Shown here: positions 49,978 through 58,103 of the stretch, piece by piece
How the letters are laid out: every line of letters starts with the position of its first letter
How positions within the stretch are numbered: the stretch's first letter is position 1
Origin: Myxococcota bacterium
GTDB taxonomy: Bacteria > Myxococcota_C > UBA6777
DNA: 64,000 nt
NCBI GenBank assembly: GCA_023150835.1
Contig: JAKLKB010000035.1
Span: forward strand, 1-64,000
Direction: 5' to 3'
The notes under the pieces: generated by a model
The model's input: only the letters and a program-made list of their open reading frames with translations
Databases searched by the model: none
Told to the model about the DNA's origin: nothing
Program-made: the position numbers and the translations under genes

Positions 49978-51702
49978 CTAACCCGTGAAGGTATCGTTGG
50001 CGTTGGCTTTGGCGTGGATGTTGTCGACGTTGATCCCGGCTTCGTGGAACATATCGAGGAGGTTGAGTTTGTCGATGGCTTTGGAGTAGGCTTCGCGGAC
50101 TTCGACGATACCGCGTTTGACGTAATCAAGAAGCACGTCGTTGAGGCACTGCATCCCAAGGGCGCGGCTGGTTTGCATGACAGTGGGGAGTTGGTGGATC
50201 TTGCGTTCGCGGATCAAGTTGGCGGCCCCGTGAGTGATCAAGAGGAATTCCATCGCGGCGATCCGTCCGCCTGCAACGCGACGAAGGAGTGTTTGTGAGA
50301 TCACGGCTTTGAGGGAGTTCGAGAGCATCATGCGGATCTGGTTTTGTCGGTCGCCTTCGAACTGGTCGATCATCCGGTCCACGGTACTCATGGCCGAGGA
50401 GGTGTGAAGCGTCCCAAAGACCAAGTGGCCTGTTTCGGCAGTTTCGATGGCGATGGCGATGGTTTCGAGGTCTCGAAGCTCGCCGACGAGGATGATATCG
50501 GGGTCTTCGCGCAAAGAGGCCCGTAGTGCGGCCTTAAAGGACTTGGTATGGACACCGACTTCGCGTTGGTTGACGAGGCAGCGCTTGTTGGGGTGGACGA
50601 ATTCGATCGGATCTTCGATGGTGATGATATGGTCGTCACGGACGCGGTTGATCAAGTCCACAAGAGCGCAAAGGGTGGTGGATTTCCCCGAACCTGTAGG
50701 CCCGGTGACGAGGACGAGGCCCTTGGAAAGGTGGCACAGATCGGTGATCGCCTTAGAGAGACCGAGTTGTTCGGCGGTGACGATCTCGGAGGGGATCAAG
50801 CGAAAGACAGCGCCAATGCCTTTGCGATCCATAAAGATATTGCAGCGGAAACGGCCTGTGGCTTCGAGTTCATACGCAAAGTCTGTGTCCCATCGCTCGG
50901 TAAATTCTTTGAGGTTGCGAGGGGGCATGATCGGAGCAAGCAATTGAGAGACTTGTTCGCCTTGGAGGATGGGGATGTGATCGATGCGGCGCATCCGACC
51001 ATCGACGCGGATCATGGGTTTTTCGCCGCTGGAGATATGAAGGTCGGACGCACGTTCGCGAACCATCAGTTTAAACAGGCGATCGATCTCACGGGGGGCG
51101 GAGTGATCGACGCTTCGCAGGGCGCTGATGATGGTGCGTTCGCCTGTGCTCATCAGGTCTTTGTCTTCGCCGACAGCATGGCGAGGCGCGGTCGCAGGGG
51201 CTGGTTGCGCGAGTGTGTGGGCTTCGGAGCCTTGGGCCGCGAGGGCGGGTTTGAGCAGGCTTTCGCCGTTGGGGGGGAGGGCGGTGGTGGCGCTGAGGCT
51301 TCCCGAAGAACCTTGTGCGGGGATCGGTGAGTGGATGCCGGGCGTGCTGATGGGAGCGTGAAGGGCCGCGCTGTTGGCGGTGTTGCTTTCAGGGAGAAAG
51401 CTTTGGTGCAAGGTGAAGCGCGTACGGATCTCGCCTTCGCTGAATCGGATCTGGCAGCGAAAGATCCCAAGGTTGGTTTGGTAGTCGACACGGATTCGCC
51501 CCGTTTCTTCGAGGGTTTGGCGTTCTGCGTCGGAGGCGATCTCGCGCAAGACGACCTGTAGCTCTTCGTTGGTGAAGACTTTGTCGAGCGTCTTGACTGT
51601 CTTTTGCTCTTGGAGGTAGGTCGGCGGAACGCCTGCGTAGATATGAAGTTCTTCTGCGCGCTTTTCGGCGAGCGGCTTGAGGAAACGGTCTATCGTCGCC
51701 AC
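49978..51702 (-). CDS. PilT/PilU-like motor ATPase with duplicated N-terminal domain
   Basis: A 574-residue secretion ATPase. The C-terminal 370 residues are PilT-like: ASDLHISSGEKPMIRVDGRM, Walker A GPTGSGKST near residue 336, ITIEDPIEFVH (Asp box), GELRDLET (Walker B) and HTSSAMSTVDRMID (His box). Residues 1-105 (AEELHIYAGVPPTYL, VDYQTNLGIFRCQIRF) look like a second, degenerate copy of the N-terminal PAS-like domain, joined by a Pro/Ser/Ala-rich linker of about 100 residues. Normal PilT is about 345 residues. It would drive pilus retraction or a related process. Start is GTG at 51702 with GGAG upstream. Confidence 0.88.
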   Translation of the reverse strand: MATIDRFLKPLAEKRAEELHIYAGVPPTYLQEQKTVKTLDKVFTNEELQVVLREIASDAERQTLEETGRIRVDYQTNLGIFRCQIRFSEGEIRTRFTLHQSFLPESNTANSAALHAPISTPGIHSPIPAQGSSGSLSATTALPPNGESLLKPALAAQGSEAHTLAQPAPATAPRHAVGEDKDLMSTGERTIISALRSVDHSAPREIDRLFKLMVRERASDLHISSGEKPMIRVDGRMRRIDHIPILQGEQVSQLLAPIMPPRNLKEFTERWDTDFAYELEATGRFRCNIFMDRKGIGAVFRLIPSEIVTAEQLGLSKAITDLCHLSKGLVLVTGPTGSGKSTTLCALVDLINRVRDDHIITIEDPIEFVHPNKRCLVNQREVGVHTKSFKAALRASLREDPDIILVGELRDLETIAIAIETAETGHLVFGTLHTSSAMSTVDRMIDQFEGDRQNQIRMMLSNSLKAVISQTLLRRVAGGRIAAMEFLLITHGAANLIRERKIHQLPTVMQTSRALGMQCLNDVLLDYVKRGIVEVREAYSKAIDKLNLLDMFHEAGINVDNIHAKANANDTFTG

Positions 51703-51759
51703 GTTGCTTTCTCTCCATGTCGTGTGCTAGGTTGCAAACCCGCGTGGAAGTTGCTTTTG

Positions 51760-51788
51760 TTGACGGCACTCTGGGGGCCGAGTATAGT
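51760..51788 (+). promoter_or_regulatory. Sigma-70-type promoter for the receiver-like gene
   Basis: TTGACG at 51760-51765, a 17-bp spacer, and TATAGT at 51783-51788, each one base from consensus. It points to the gene starting at 51872, leaving a leader of about 75 nt. It lies in the divergent space with the PilT-like gene. Confidence 0.7.
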
Positions 51789-51871
51789 CCCGAGAGGCTT
51801 CGTTGTGCAAGAGTCCCAAGCTGCGTCCTTCGCTTTCGTGTCGAAAAGAATCAGGCATCAAGGATGGTTTC

Positions 51872-52516
51872 ATGTCTAGCGAAAAACGCCGTGGTTGGAG
51901 TTGGTTATGGGGGAAGAAGTCCGAAGCACCCCCTGCCTCTTTGGAAGACGTAAAAACTCCCCCTGCATCGGCTTCTCCTGCGCGTCCTGCCTCTGTTCAA
52001 GCCATCACCACACGCTCCGAGACACGGCCTCTTTCGATCGCTGGGGCAAACGAAGAGTCCCTCAAGACCAGCGAGCTTGCACAACTCCAACTTAAGCGGG
52101 TGGTGCGAGCTTCGAGTGGAGAGTTGGTGGCGGTGGACCCTTCGTCGATTCGGATCTTGTTGGCGCACATGAACACGATCACGCAGATCTTGTTGCGCGG
52201 ACAACTCGAAGACATCGGGTTTTTGGTCGAATCGTGCGATGAATTGCAACAACTCCCATTGTACCTTGCGCGCTTTGGACCCCCTCGCCTTGTGATCTTT
52301 GAAGCGGCACAGATCCGCGCATCGCTCAAGTTCTTTCGTGAGCAGACTTATCCGCTTTTGCAAAGTGCGTCGCTGCCGAGCTTGTTGGTTGGGACGGGAA
52401 AACTGCCCGAGCAAGATGCCGCATGGCGTGGCTGGTTTCGCGGGGGATTCACGCTCGAACAAGATATCGACGATATCTTAAAGCAAGTGCGCAAGATGAC
52501 CAACGCCAAGCTCTAG
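51872..52516 (+). CDS. Degenerate receiver-like protein
   Basis: A 214-residue protein. The first 90 residues are disordered and basic to polar. From about 98 the chain follows the receiver-domain order: SSIRILLAHMNTITQIL (beta1-alpha1), GFLVESCDELQQLPLYLARF, PRLVIFEA in place of the phosphoacceptor strand, SLLVGTG with a following Lys, and GGFTLEQDIDDILKQVRKM for the last helix. The acidic pair and phosphoacceptor Asp are missing, so it is unlikely to be phosphorylated. It is divergent from the PilT-like gene and has a near-consensus promoter; a role in regulating pili is possible but unproven. Start: ATG with AAGGA upstream. Confidence 0.6.
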   Translation: MSSEKRRGWSWLWGKKSEAPPASLEDVKTPPASASPARPASVQAITTRSETRPLSIAGANEESLKTSELAQLQLKRVVRASSGELVAVDPSSIRILLAHMNTITQILLRGQLEDIGFLVESCDELQQLPLYLARFGPPRLVIFEAAQIRASLKFFREQTYPLLQSASLPSLLVGTGKLPEQDAAWRGWFRGGFTLEQDIDDILKQVRKMTNAKL

Positions 52517-52528
52517 TCGGGCCTTGCG

Positions 52529-53665
52529 CTATTGTTTTCCGAGGATTGTATGGGGAGCGGTTGGGGCGGTAGGAGCGGGGGTTGGGCGAGGCTTGGGCAG
52601 GGAGCGGGCATCGGCGACTTGGTTGGGATCGAGTTTGAGTTTGTCGACGAGGTTTTTGTTGTAGATGCGCGCCCCTTCGAGATAATCGTTATGTTGGCTG
52701 ACGATCAATGGAATGGCGGCGGCAAAGAACACCAGTCCTCCTCCTGCGATGCTGAGGGGGATGTATTCTTGTTTGCGGAAGTCATCGCGGTTGACAAGGA
52801 AGAGATAGCCGCCAACGCCGATGGCAAGGGAGCCGAGGATCTGAAAGACGAGAGCGGTGGCTTGTTTGGCGGGGGCCGCGCTGATGGCTTTTTTGCTTTC
52901 GGGATCGCTGTTGAGTAGGTCTTCCATCTCTTTTTCACCGTAGCGACGGCGATTGATGCCGATGGTAAAGTATCGACCCGTCAGCGAGCTACCAAGCCAA
53001 GAGATGCGGTAGTCGAGATTGGCGGCGAGGTTGGGTTCGGGGATGCGGAGTTCGTAAGAGGCACCGCGCAGATCCGCAGGGAGTTTTTCAGCGATCTTGT
53101 AGCCGATGCGCTGTTGTCTCATGGTCTCTGTTTTGACAACCGTGTTCTCTTCGATGGTATAAGTTTGTGTACCGATCGCGATCTGTGTTCCTTTCGGAAC
53201 TTCGGGCGGAAATGAACTGTCGTCTGTGAAGATGTTGTTGGGGGCCGCCATCCCACCGTTGCCTGAGTGAATGGTTTTCCATGCAACAGGGAAGGATCCT
53301 CGGATCTTGACGAAGACTTGGGGCTTGTTGCCCACGCGCAAACGAACCACCCGCGCAACGGTGTAGGCTCCACGATAGGGGCCTGAGTTGATATAGAGCG
53401 TGTCGCGGCCTCGCACGCCGGGGATCGGCAGCCTTCGATCGCGAAAGTATTGCGCCCCCGTGATCTCGCCATCTTTGCTGCCATGTTCCCATTTGAGGCG
53501 GCGCAAGGAGAACTCTTGTTTGCGTTCCGTCTCGTTACCTGCCATAAAGATCGTTGGGACGGGCGCTTTGGAGAGAGAACCCGTCACAGCACAACCTGTC
53601 TGGAGGAGGCCGAAAAGGGCAACGGCGAAAAGGGGCAACAGGTTTACACGTTCGCTACGGATCAT
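52529..53665 (-). CDS. Lipoprotein of unknown function
   Basis: A 378-residue protein. The signal peptide ends with lipobox LLQTGC, Cys at about residue 25. A mainly beta-sheet region (about 40-250) includes a PFAM-unassigned block YINSGPYRGAYTVARVVRLR. Two hydrophobic segments (about 275-295 and 310-330) and a Pro-rich tail ending HTILGKQ follow. Membrane segments after a lipobox are unusual; the protein may anchor at both ends. No family is recognised. Start: ATG at 53665 with AAGGAG upstream. Confidence 0.75.
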   Translation of the reverse strand: MIRSERVNLLPLFAVALFGLLQTGCAVTGSLSKAPVPTIFMAGNETERKQEFSLRRLKWEHGSKDGEITGAQYFRDRRLPIPGVRGRDTLYINSGPYRGAYTVARVVRLRVGNKPQVFVKIRGSFPVAWKTIHSGNGGMAAPNNIFTDDSSFPPEVPKGTQIAIGTQTYTIEENTVVKTETMRQQRIGYKIAEKLPADLRGASYELRIPEPNLAANLDYRISWLGSSLTGRYFTIGINRRRYGEKEMEDLLNSDPESKKAISAAPAKQATALVFQILGSLAIGVGGYLFLVNRDDFRKQEYIPLSIAGGGLVFFAAAIPLIVSQHNDYLEGARIYNKNLVDKLKLDPNQVADARSLPKPRPTPAPTAPTAPHTILGKQ

Positions 53666-53746
53666 GAACAGACGACTCCTTCCACAAACCAAAAACATCT
53701 TCGCCTTATCTCGTAGGATCCGAGCCTTTGGAGACCAAAAAGGGTC

Positions 53747-54499
53747 TTAAAGCGGCTCGTTCTTGAAAAGTTGCGCTTTGTTGTCGCTATTTTGGAGGGG
53801 ATTGTCAAGAAGGATGTCGCGGATCACATGATAAACTTTGGCCGAGGTCGCAAGGGCAGCGTGTCCACAGGGGATCTCGACATTGTGGGCTCCGTCAAGG
53901 CGGCTGCGCTCGGCAGGGCAAACGGCATCATAGGTGCCTGCGATGGCGTGATAATTTGGGCCGATCGGAAGGGGGTCCGCTTGGAGTTCTTTGAGGAAAA
54001 AGTTGTCGGGGACCATCTGCCACACAGAGGGGGCCAACAAACCCATGACCGCGATCCCAAGCATCGTGATCCATGTGCCTTGGTGCGGTGTGCCGAGGGT
54101 GATCATCTTGCGTACAAATTGATGCCCGCTCAGCTTCTTGATGTAGTACATCCCGATCAATCCGCCCATGCTGTGGCCCACGACATCGATCTTTTCGAGA
54201 TCCACCTCACGCAAGATCCGCTGGATCTTTTGGTGGATACGCAACGCAGAGCGTCGGATATCTCCGATGTTAAACACACCCAAGTCGATCGAAAACACCA
54301 CAAAACCATCGCGCTTGAGCCGCAACTCCATCGGCAACATCGCGCCGCGTGTTCCAAGAAAACCGTGAATCAACAAAACGGGCGGTGTATCGGGCGAAAC
54401 ACGATCATAAAAATCTCGCGACTGCAATGCGTTCCCGCGCTGGTACGTGTAGCGCAGATAAGTGATGATCTCGTTGATCTCTTCCAGAGAGATGTTCAT
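53747..54499 (-). CDS. Alpha/beta-hydrolase, lipase-like
   Basis: A 250-residue lipase-like hydrolase. The oxyanion motif is in LLIHGFLGTRG (near residue 42), the nucleophile in VGHSMGG (Ser near 105), a likely acid Asp in GTYDAVCP, and the catalytic His in IPCGHAAL. The layout and GTPHQGT block after the nucleophile fit triacylglycerol lipase or PGAP1-type hydrolases. No signal peptide is visible, so it may be cytoplasmic. Start: ATG at 54499 with AAGGAGG upstream. Confidence 0.85.
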   Translation of the reverse strand: MNISLEEINEIITYLRYTYQRGNALQSRDFYDRVSPDTPPVLLIHGFLGTRGAMLPMELRLKRDGFVVFSIDLGVFNIGDIRRSALRIHQKIQRILREVDLEKIDVVGHSMGGLIGMYYIKKLSGHQFVRKMITLGTPHQGTWITMLGIAVMGLLAPSVWQMVPDNFFLKELQADPLPIGPNYHAIAGTYDAVCPAERSRLDGAHNVEIPCGHAALATSAKVYHVIRDILLDNPLQNSDNKAQLFKNEPL

Positions 54500-54610
54500 T
54501 CTCGCCTCCTTGACGACGCTGTCTTTGGCGTCCTTGCCTTCGTTTCTCAATACGCTGTGGGGTCTTTTGTCTGCTTTGTCCTCGGTGGTTCGGTGCAGAT
54601 CGTTTGCTTT

Positions 54611-55066
54611 TTACGGACGAGGAGGCTCGTTTTCTAACCAGATCGTCACAGGACCATCATTGCAAAGAGACACCTTCATGTCGGCCCCAAAGATCCCTGC
54701 CTCAATACGCACTCCCTCGATCTGACGGGCGATCTCGACCAATCGCGAAAAAAGCACACGCGCTTCTTCGGGCGGCATCGCTTCTCCAAAAGAAGGGCGC
54801 CGACCCTTGCGACAATCTGCGTACAACGTGAACTGGCTAACCAACAGCAACCCACCCCCTACCTCCAAAAGGGAACGGTTCATCTTGCCCGCTTCGTCTT
54901 CAAAGATTCGCAATTGCATGGCTTTTTGCAAGAGCGCTTGGCCGATCTCTTCTTGATCGCCCTGACCTAGCCCCACCAAGATCAACAAGCCGTGCTCGAT
55001 CTCTCCAACGATCTTTCCTTCCACACGCACGGATGCACTCGACACCCGCTGCAACAACATCCGCAT
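54611..55066 (-). CDS. dtd: D-aminoacyl-tRNA deacylase
   Basis: A 151-residue protein of the usual Dtd length. It starts MRMLLQRVSSASVRVEGK, as in the family, and has the SQFTLYAD motif and the cross-subunit NDGPVT motif in the active site. It removes D-amino acids (and glycine misattached to tRNA-Ala) from tRNA. Start: the ATG at 55066, nine to ten bases after AGGAG. The longer open frame (to 55360) is produced by the repeat copies immediately upstream. Confidence 0.93.
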   Translation of the reverse strand: MRMLLQRVSSASVRVEGKIVGEIEHGLLILVGLGQGDQEEIGQALLQKAMQLRIFEDEAGKMNRSLLEVGGGLLLVSQFTLYADCRKGRRPSFGEAMPPEEARVLFSRLVEIARQIEGVRIEAGIFGADMKVSLCNDGPVTIWLENEPPRP

Positions 55067-55116
55067 CCGCTCTTGGCTCCTTTTCTTTTTGAGAAGACTT
55101 CCGCATCTCAATGGTT

Positions 55117-55256
55117 TCGAGTGGCTGTGGGGTTGGAACCCCACGCCCCGCAAGGGAGCAAAGCCCCCTTGGCCCCGTGTTGGCGAACAGATCACTGTTT
55201 TTCCACTCCAACGGCTCTCGCTCGAACGGGTGCGAACACGGGGAGTTTTGGCAACA
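55117..55256 (+). repeat. Dispersed repeat family B, copy 3
   Basis: Closest to copy 1: GGGGTTGGAACCCCACGCCC start, CCCCCTTGGCCCCGTGTTGG, GGCGAACAGATCACTGTTTT, GGCTCTCGCTCGAACGGGTG, GCGAACACGGGG end. It adjoins a family A copy with no spacer at 55257. Confidence 0.88.
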
Positions 55257-55373
55257 AGCCACACGATATCCAAACGATGTCTACACAAAAGCATCGTGCG
55301 TAGACGTCCTGTAATAGGGCAGCCACAGGGGGCTGCCCCTACGTCTTTACGATCACACAACGGGCGGATACCG
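55257..55373 (-). repeat. Dispersed repeat family A, long copy (reverse)
   Basis: The reverse complement matches 26250-26362 along about 113 bp, with the same central palindrome (GGGCAGCC-ACAGGG-GGCTGCCC at about 55317-55338) and the same right half ending GGATATCGTGT. A family B element abuts it. The Dtd gene lies downstream. Confidence 0.88.
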
Positions 55374-55808
55374 CATCATACCTCTTTGATTGGGGGGCGC
55401 ATCCTTGGCTTTAGAACGCACTGCTTTTCTTGCCTTCCCCAATCTACCCTGTTCTTCGTATCCGCTCCACCTGTTTTTCTTCCGCCACGCCCATCGCAAA
55501 CCCACCCCTCCTTCTTTTTTGATCGCCATTCGGTTAAAAAACGTTCTTTTTTATTGTTTGGTCGATTGATGCTAGGGGACCGATCGATAAGTGCAATCTT
55601 TCCCGACTCTCCGATATTTTGATCCTTGTGCGTCCAATCCGCCAAAAAACGCTCACGGCGCGGGAAACATTTTGGTACAACGATCTGTTCTCTATAAAAA
55701 AACTAGGTAATGCCGCTGCTCTTGGTGATCTCCTTGCTGTCTGTTTGGATCTTGCTAAGTCTAGTTTTTTTGTAGTGTTTATGGATTGTTTTAAAAAATG
55801 GAACAAGG

Positions 55809-55928
55809 TGAACCAAAATAAAAAGTTCAAAAGGTCTTGAACTTTTTGAGCGCGTAGAGTATATACGTCAAGTAAGAAAGAAATTGGTTCATGTTTGAAC
55901 GAATGAACGATTTGATAAGATGTTGAAC
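55809..55928. promoter_or_regulatory. Cluster of seven TGAAC/GTTCA half-sites
   Basis: TGAAC at 55809, 55838, 55896, 55904 and 55924, and GTTCA at 55825 and 55887. Two inverted pairs stand out: AAAAAGTTCAA-6 nt-TTGAACTTTTT, a perfect 11-bp inverted repeat (55820-55847), and GTTCA-4 nt-TGAAC (55887-55900). The first covers the -35 of the promoter at 55837. This layout suits a dimeric repressor or activator of the sigma gene; no protein can be named. Confidence 0.65.
55837..55865 (+). promoter_or_regulatory. Sigma-70-like promoter for the ECF sigma gene
   Basis: TTGAAC at 55837-55842, 17-bp spacer, TATATA at 55860-55865, giving a leader of about 80 nt before the ATG at 55952. The -35 is the right arm of an 11-bp inverted repeat. 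Confidence 0.5.
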
Positions 55929-55951
55929 CAAGCAAAAGGGGAGAGCAAGCG

Positions 55952-56740
55952 ATGAATACAGCACTTTTGGCATACAATGAGGCACAAACGGTCGGGATTA
56001 CGGACTTGAAAGCGTTGTTGCGCCCTCACATGAGTGGCCGAGGTGCAGTCGGTCGCGAATTGGATCGGATGCGCCGACATGATGTGTATGAAACGCTAAC
56101 AGACACAGAGTTGGTTTCGTTGGTGACGGGCGGTCAGCGCGAGGCATTTGGCGAGCTGGTGTCGCGTTATCGCAGCAAAGTGGGTCGTTTGGCACTCAAG
56201 ATCACCAAAAATGAGATCGACGCACAAGAAGTTGTGCAAGAAGTGTTTTTGAGCGCTTTTTCAAAGCTGGATTCGTTCAAGGGCACGGCAGCTTTTTCAA
56301 GTTGGTTGTATCGAGTGGCCGCAAACGGGGCGTTGATGTTGTTGCGATCGCGTCGTCGAGAAAACCATGAATCGTGGGATGATCTGCAACCGCGTTACGA
56401 AGCGGCTCCACAGGTGGCGTTGTCAACGTCGGCAGATTGGGCGACACAGGCCGATCGTGTTTGCGAGCGCAAAGAGATCATCCGTGTGTTGGGCGATGAG
56501 TTCGAGCAGATCCCGGAGCGTTATCGAACGATCTTGATCTTGCGCGAGTTGGATGGTCTATCGAACCGCGAGATCTCGGATGTTTTAGGGATATCGGTGG
56601 CAGCGGTGAAGAGTCGCTTGCATCGTGCGCGGATCGCGTTGCGCAAGCGCTTGGTTCAGTATTGGCCGGAAGTTGCGGAGTTTGGTCTCGCGCACAACGA
56701 CGAAGACGACAGCGAAGAGTGCGAGATGGATCTGGATTGA
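55952..56740 (+). CDS. ECF sigma factor, no adjacent anti-sigma
   Basis: A 262-residue sigma factor: region 2 with LVSRYRSKVGRLALKITKN, AQEVVQEVFLSAFSKLDSFK and FSSWLYRVAAN; region 4 with IPERYRTILILRELDGLSNR and VAAVKSRLHRARIALRKR. A 48-residue N-terminal extension is not typical. The C-terminus is acidic (DEDDSEECEMDLD). No anti-sigma gene lies beside it; the next plus-strand gene, about 600 nt on, is pspA. Start: ATG with AAAAGGGGAGAG upstream. Regulation is probably through the TGAAC/GTTCA cluster. Confidence 0.9.
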   Translation: MNTALLAYNEAQTVGITDLKALLRPHMSGRGAVGRELDRMRRHDVYETLTDTELVSLVTGGQREAFGELVSRYRSKVGRLALKITKNEIDAQEVVQEVFLSAFSKLDSFKGTAAFSSWLYRVAANGALMLLRSRRRENHESWDDLQPRYEAAPQVALSTSADWATQADRVCERKEIIRVLGDEFEQIPERYRTILILRELDGLSNREISDVLGISVAAVKSRLHRARIALRKRLVQYWPEVAEFGLAHNDEDDSEECEMDLD

Positions 56741-56795
56741 GCGACGAGCGTTGCGTGCGTTTTGTCAGTGTTGTGATCGTTGTGGTGTTGTGAGC

Positions 56796-56955
56796 GCTGC
56801 GGTGGGTTGGGCATCGCTGCGGTGGGTTGGGCATCGCTGCGGTGGGTTGGGCATCGCTGCGGTGGGTTGGGCATCGCTGCGGTGGGTTGGGCATCGCTGC
56901 GGTGGGCTGGGCATCGCTGCGGTGGGCTGGGCATCGCTGCGGTGGGTTGGGCATC
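56796..56955. repeat. 20-bp tandem array
   Basis: Eight units of 20 bp, GCTGCGGTGGGTTGGGCATC, with T/C variation in two. It lies about 55 bp after the ECF sigma stop, between it and the pspA promoter. The unit length is not a multiple of three. No gene is encoded. Confidence 0.97.
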
Positions 56956-57036
56956 GTGTGGCGAACGTTGATCGATCGGCTGATGTATTTGGTGCGGTGG
57001 GGTGGGTGATTTGGAGGGGGAGTTTGCGCGAAGGTC

Positions 57037-57065
57037 TTGGAATGACGATGCGTCGTTTCTATAGT
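57037..57065 (+). promoter_or_regulatory. Sigma-70-type promoter upstream of pspA
   Basis: TTGGAA at 57037-57042, 17-bp spacer, TATAGT at 57060-57065. The likely transcript would begin near 57072, pass through family B repeat copy 4 and reach the PspA start at 57336. A sigma-54 GG-N10-GC element, as at E. coli pspA, was not found. Confidence 0.6.
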
Positions 57066-57078
57066 GGGTTGAGTTTCG

Positions 57079-57211
57079 CGGTGGGCAAAAAACCGTGTTC
57101 GCGCTCGTTCAAGCGGCAGAGTCGTTGGTGTGAAAAACGGCTGTTCGCTCCGTCGGTACGGGGTCAAGGGGGCAAAGCTCCCTTGTGGGGCGTGGGGTGA
57201 AACCCCACCAA
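57079..57211 (-). repeat. Dispersed repeat family B, copy 4 (reverse)
   Basis: On the minus strand: GGTGGGGTTTCACCCCACGC, GGGAGCTTTGCCCCCTTGAC, GTACCGACGGAGCGAACAGC and an end with CGAACACGGTTTTTTGCC. It lies inside the presumed 5' leader of pspA, and its palindromes could fold there. Confidence 0.85.
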
Positions 57212-57335
57212 GCCTTACCGCGAAACAGTCCACGTGCGACGGCGCATACGAGGCGGAAGGGTCAAAGAACAAGAACAGCGATTTGTGCCGTGGGTTCGAG
57301 TCAAAGCGGCACCGCGCAGACCGAGGGAGACAGCG

Positions 57336-58103
57336 ATGGGTTTTTGGAAGCGGTTGGTTCGGGTGGTGAAGGCGAATCTCGGTAGTCTCTTGTCCAAGGC
57401 AGAAGAGCCAGAAAAGATGTTGGAGCAGTTGGTGGAAGAGATGCGCGAACAGCTCCAAGAAGCCAAGCGTCAAGTCGCGTTGGCGATCGGGGATGAGAAA
57501 CGCTTGCACAAGCAATGGATGGAAGAAGACAAGCAAGCCGAAACGCGGGAAAGCCAAGCGATGCGCGCTTTGCAAGTGGGCGACGAAGAGCTGGCAAAAG
57601 CGGCGCTATTGCGGAAAAAACAGCACGAAGAGTTAGCGCGTGAGTATCAAAAGCAGTGGGAGATCCAAAAAGAGGCGGTCGAAAAGCTCAAGACCGCGCT
57701 GCATGCGCTCAATCAGAAGATCGAAGAAGCCGCTCGCAAAAAAACGCTGTTGCTTGCACGCAAACAGCGGGCGGAAGCCCAACAAACCGTTCAACAAACG
57801 GTGACGGGTTTGAGCGATCAATCGGCGTTTGAGACCTTCGATCGGATGGCCGAAAAGATCGATGTGCTGGAGGCGCAAGTTGAAGCCAACCACGAATTGA
57901 GCATGGAGATCCAATCGCAAGATCTGGATGCGCGTTTTCGCAAGTTGGAAAGCCAACATCCCGATGTCGACGATGCGTTGGCTGCATTGAAAGCCAAGAT
58001 GGCTGCAAGCCCCAAAGCGGCCGCAAAAGAGCCTGTCCAAGAAACCGCCAAAGAGGCGGTCAAAGAAAAAGAGCGGGTAATGCGGGACGAAGAACGCTGG
58101 TGA
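57336..58103 (+). CDS. pspA: PspA/IM30 family membrane-stress protein
   Basis: A 255-residue protein. The N-terminal amphipathic helix (MGFWKRLVRVVKANLGSLLS) and a long coiled coil (residues about 25-180) with EDPEKML-type EEPEKMLEQLVEEM match PspA/Vipp1. It forms ESCRT-III-like polymers on the inner membrane under envelope stress. It has an unusual C-terminal extension (KEPVQETAKEAVKEKERVM) ending RDEERW within a 28-bp tandem array. Start: ATG with GGGAGA upstream. Nearby ECF sigma gene suggests shared envelope-stress control. Confidence 0.93.
   Translation: MGFWKRLVRVVKANLGSLLSKAEEPEKMLEQLVEEMREQLQEAKRQVALAIGDEKRLHKQWMEEDKQAETRESQAMRALQVGDEELAKAALLRKKQHEELAREYQKQWEIQKEAVEKLKTALHALNQKIEEAARKKTLLLARKQRAEAQQTVQQTVTGLSDQSAFETFDRMAEKIDVLEAQVEANHELSMEIQSQDLDARFRKLESQHPDVDDALAALKAKMAASPKAAAKEPVQETAKEAVKEKERVMRDEERW

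Larger units (their letters stand above)
55374..55951. other. AT-rich regulatory region upstream of an ECF sigma gene
   Basis: About 580 bp between family A repeat and the ECF sigma start, clearly AT-richer than the rest of the window (runs such as TTTTTTGTAGTG and AAAAAACTAGG). No credible gene: the frames open on the minus strand are Ser/Arg/Lys-rich and lack ribosome sites. It carries a promoter and a cluster of TGAAC/GTTCA sites, listed separately. Confidence 0.75.

Noticed and set aside
49894-49985. Imperfect 28-bp direct repeat flanking the stops of the polytopic and PilT-like genes
   Set aside because: Only two diverged copies; listed here as weak evidence and not called a repeat family.
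55534-55977. 147-residue minus-strand frame in the AT-rich region
   Set aside because: It covers the promoter and operator cluster and the ECF sigma start, has no ribosome site, and composition is unlike a protein.
57010-57030. Sigma-54 promoter for pspA
   Set aside because: The GG and GC dinucleotides are not ten bases apart.
57225-57315. GGTTCGAGTC resembling a tRNA T-arm upstream of pspA
   Set aside because: No matching acceptor stem, D-arm or anticodon arm within 80 nt.
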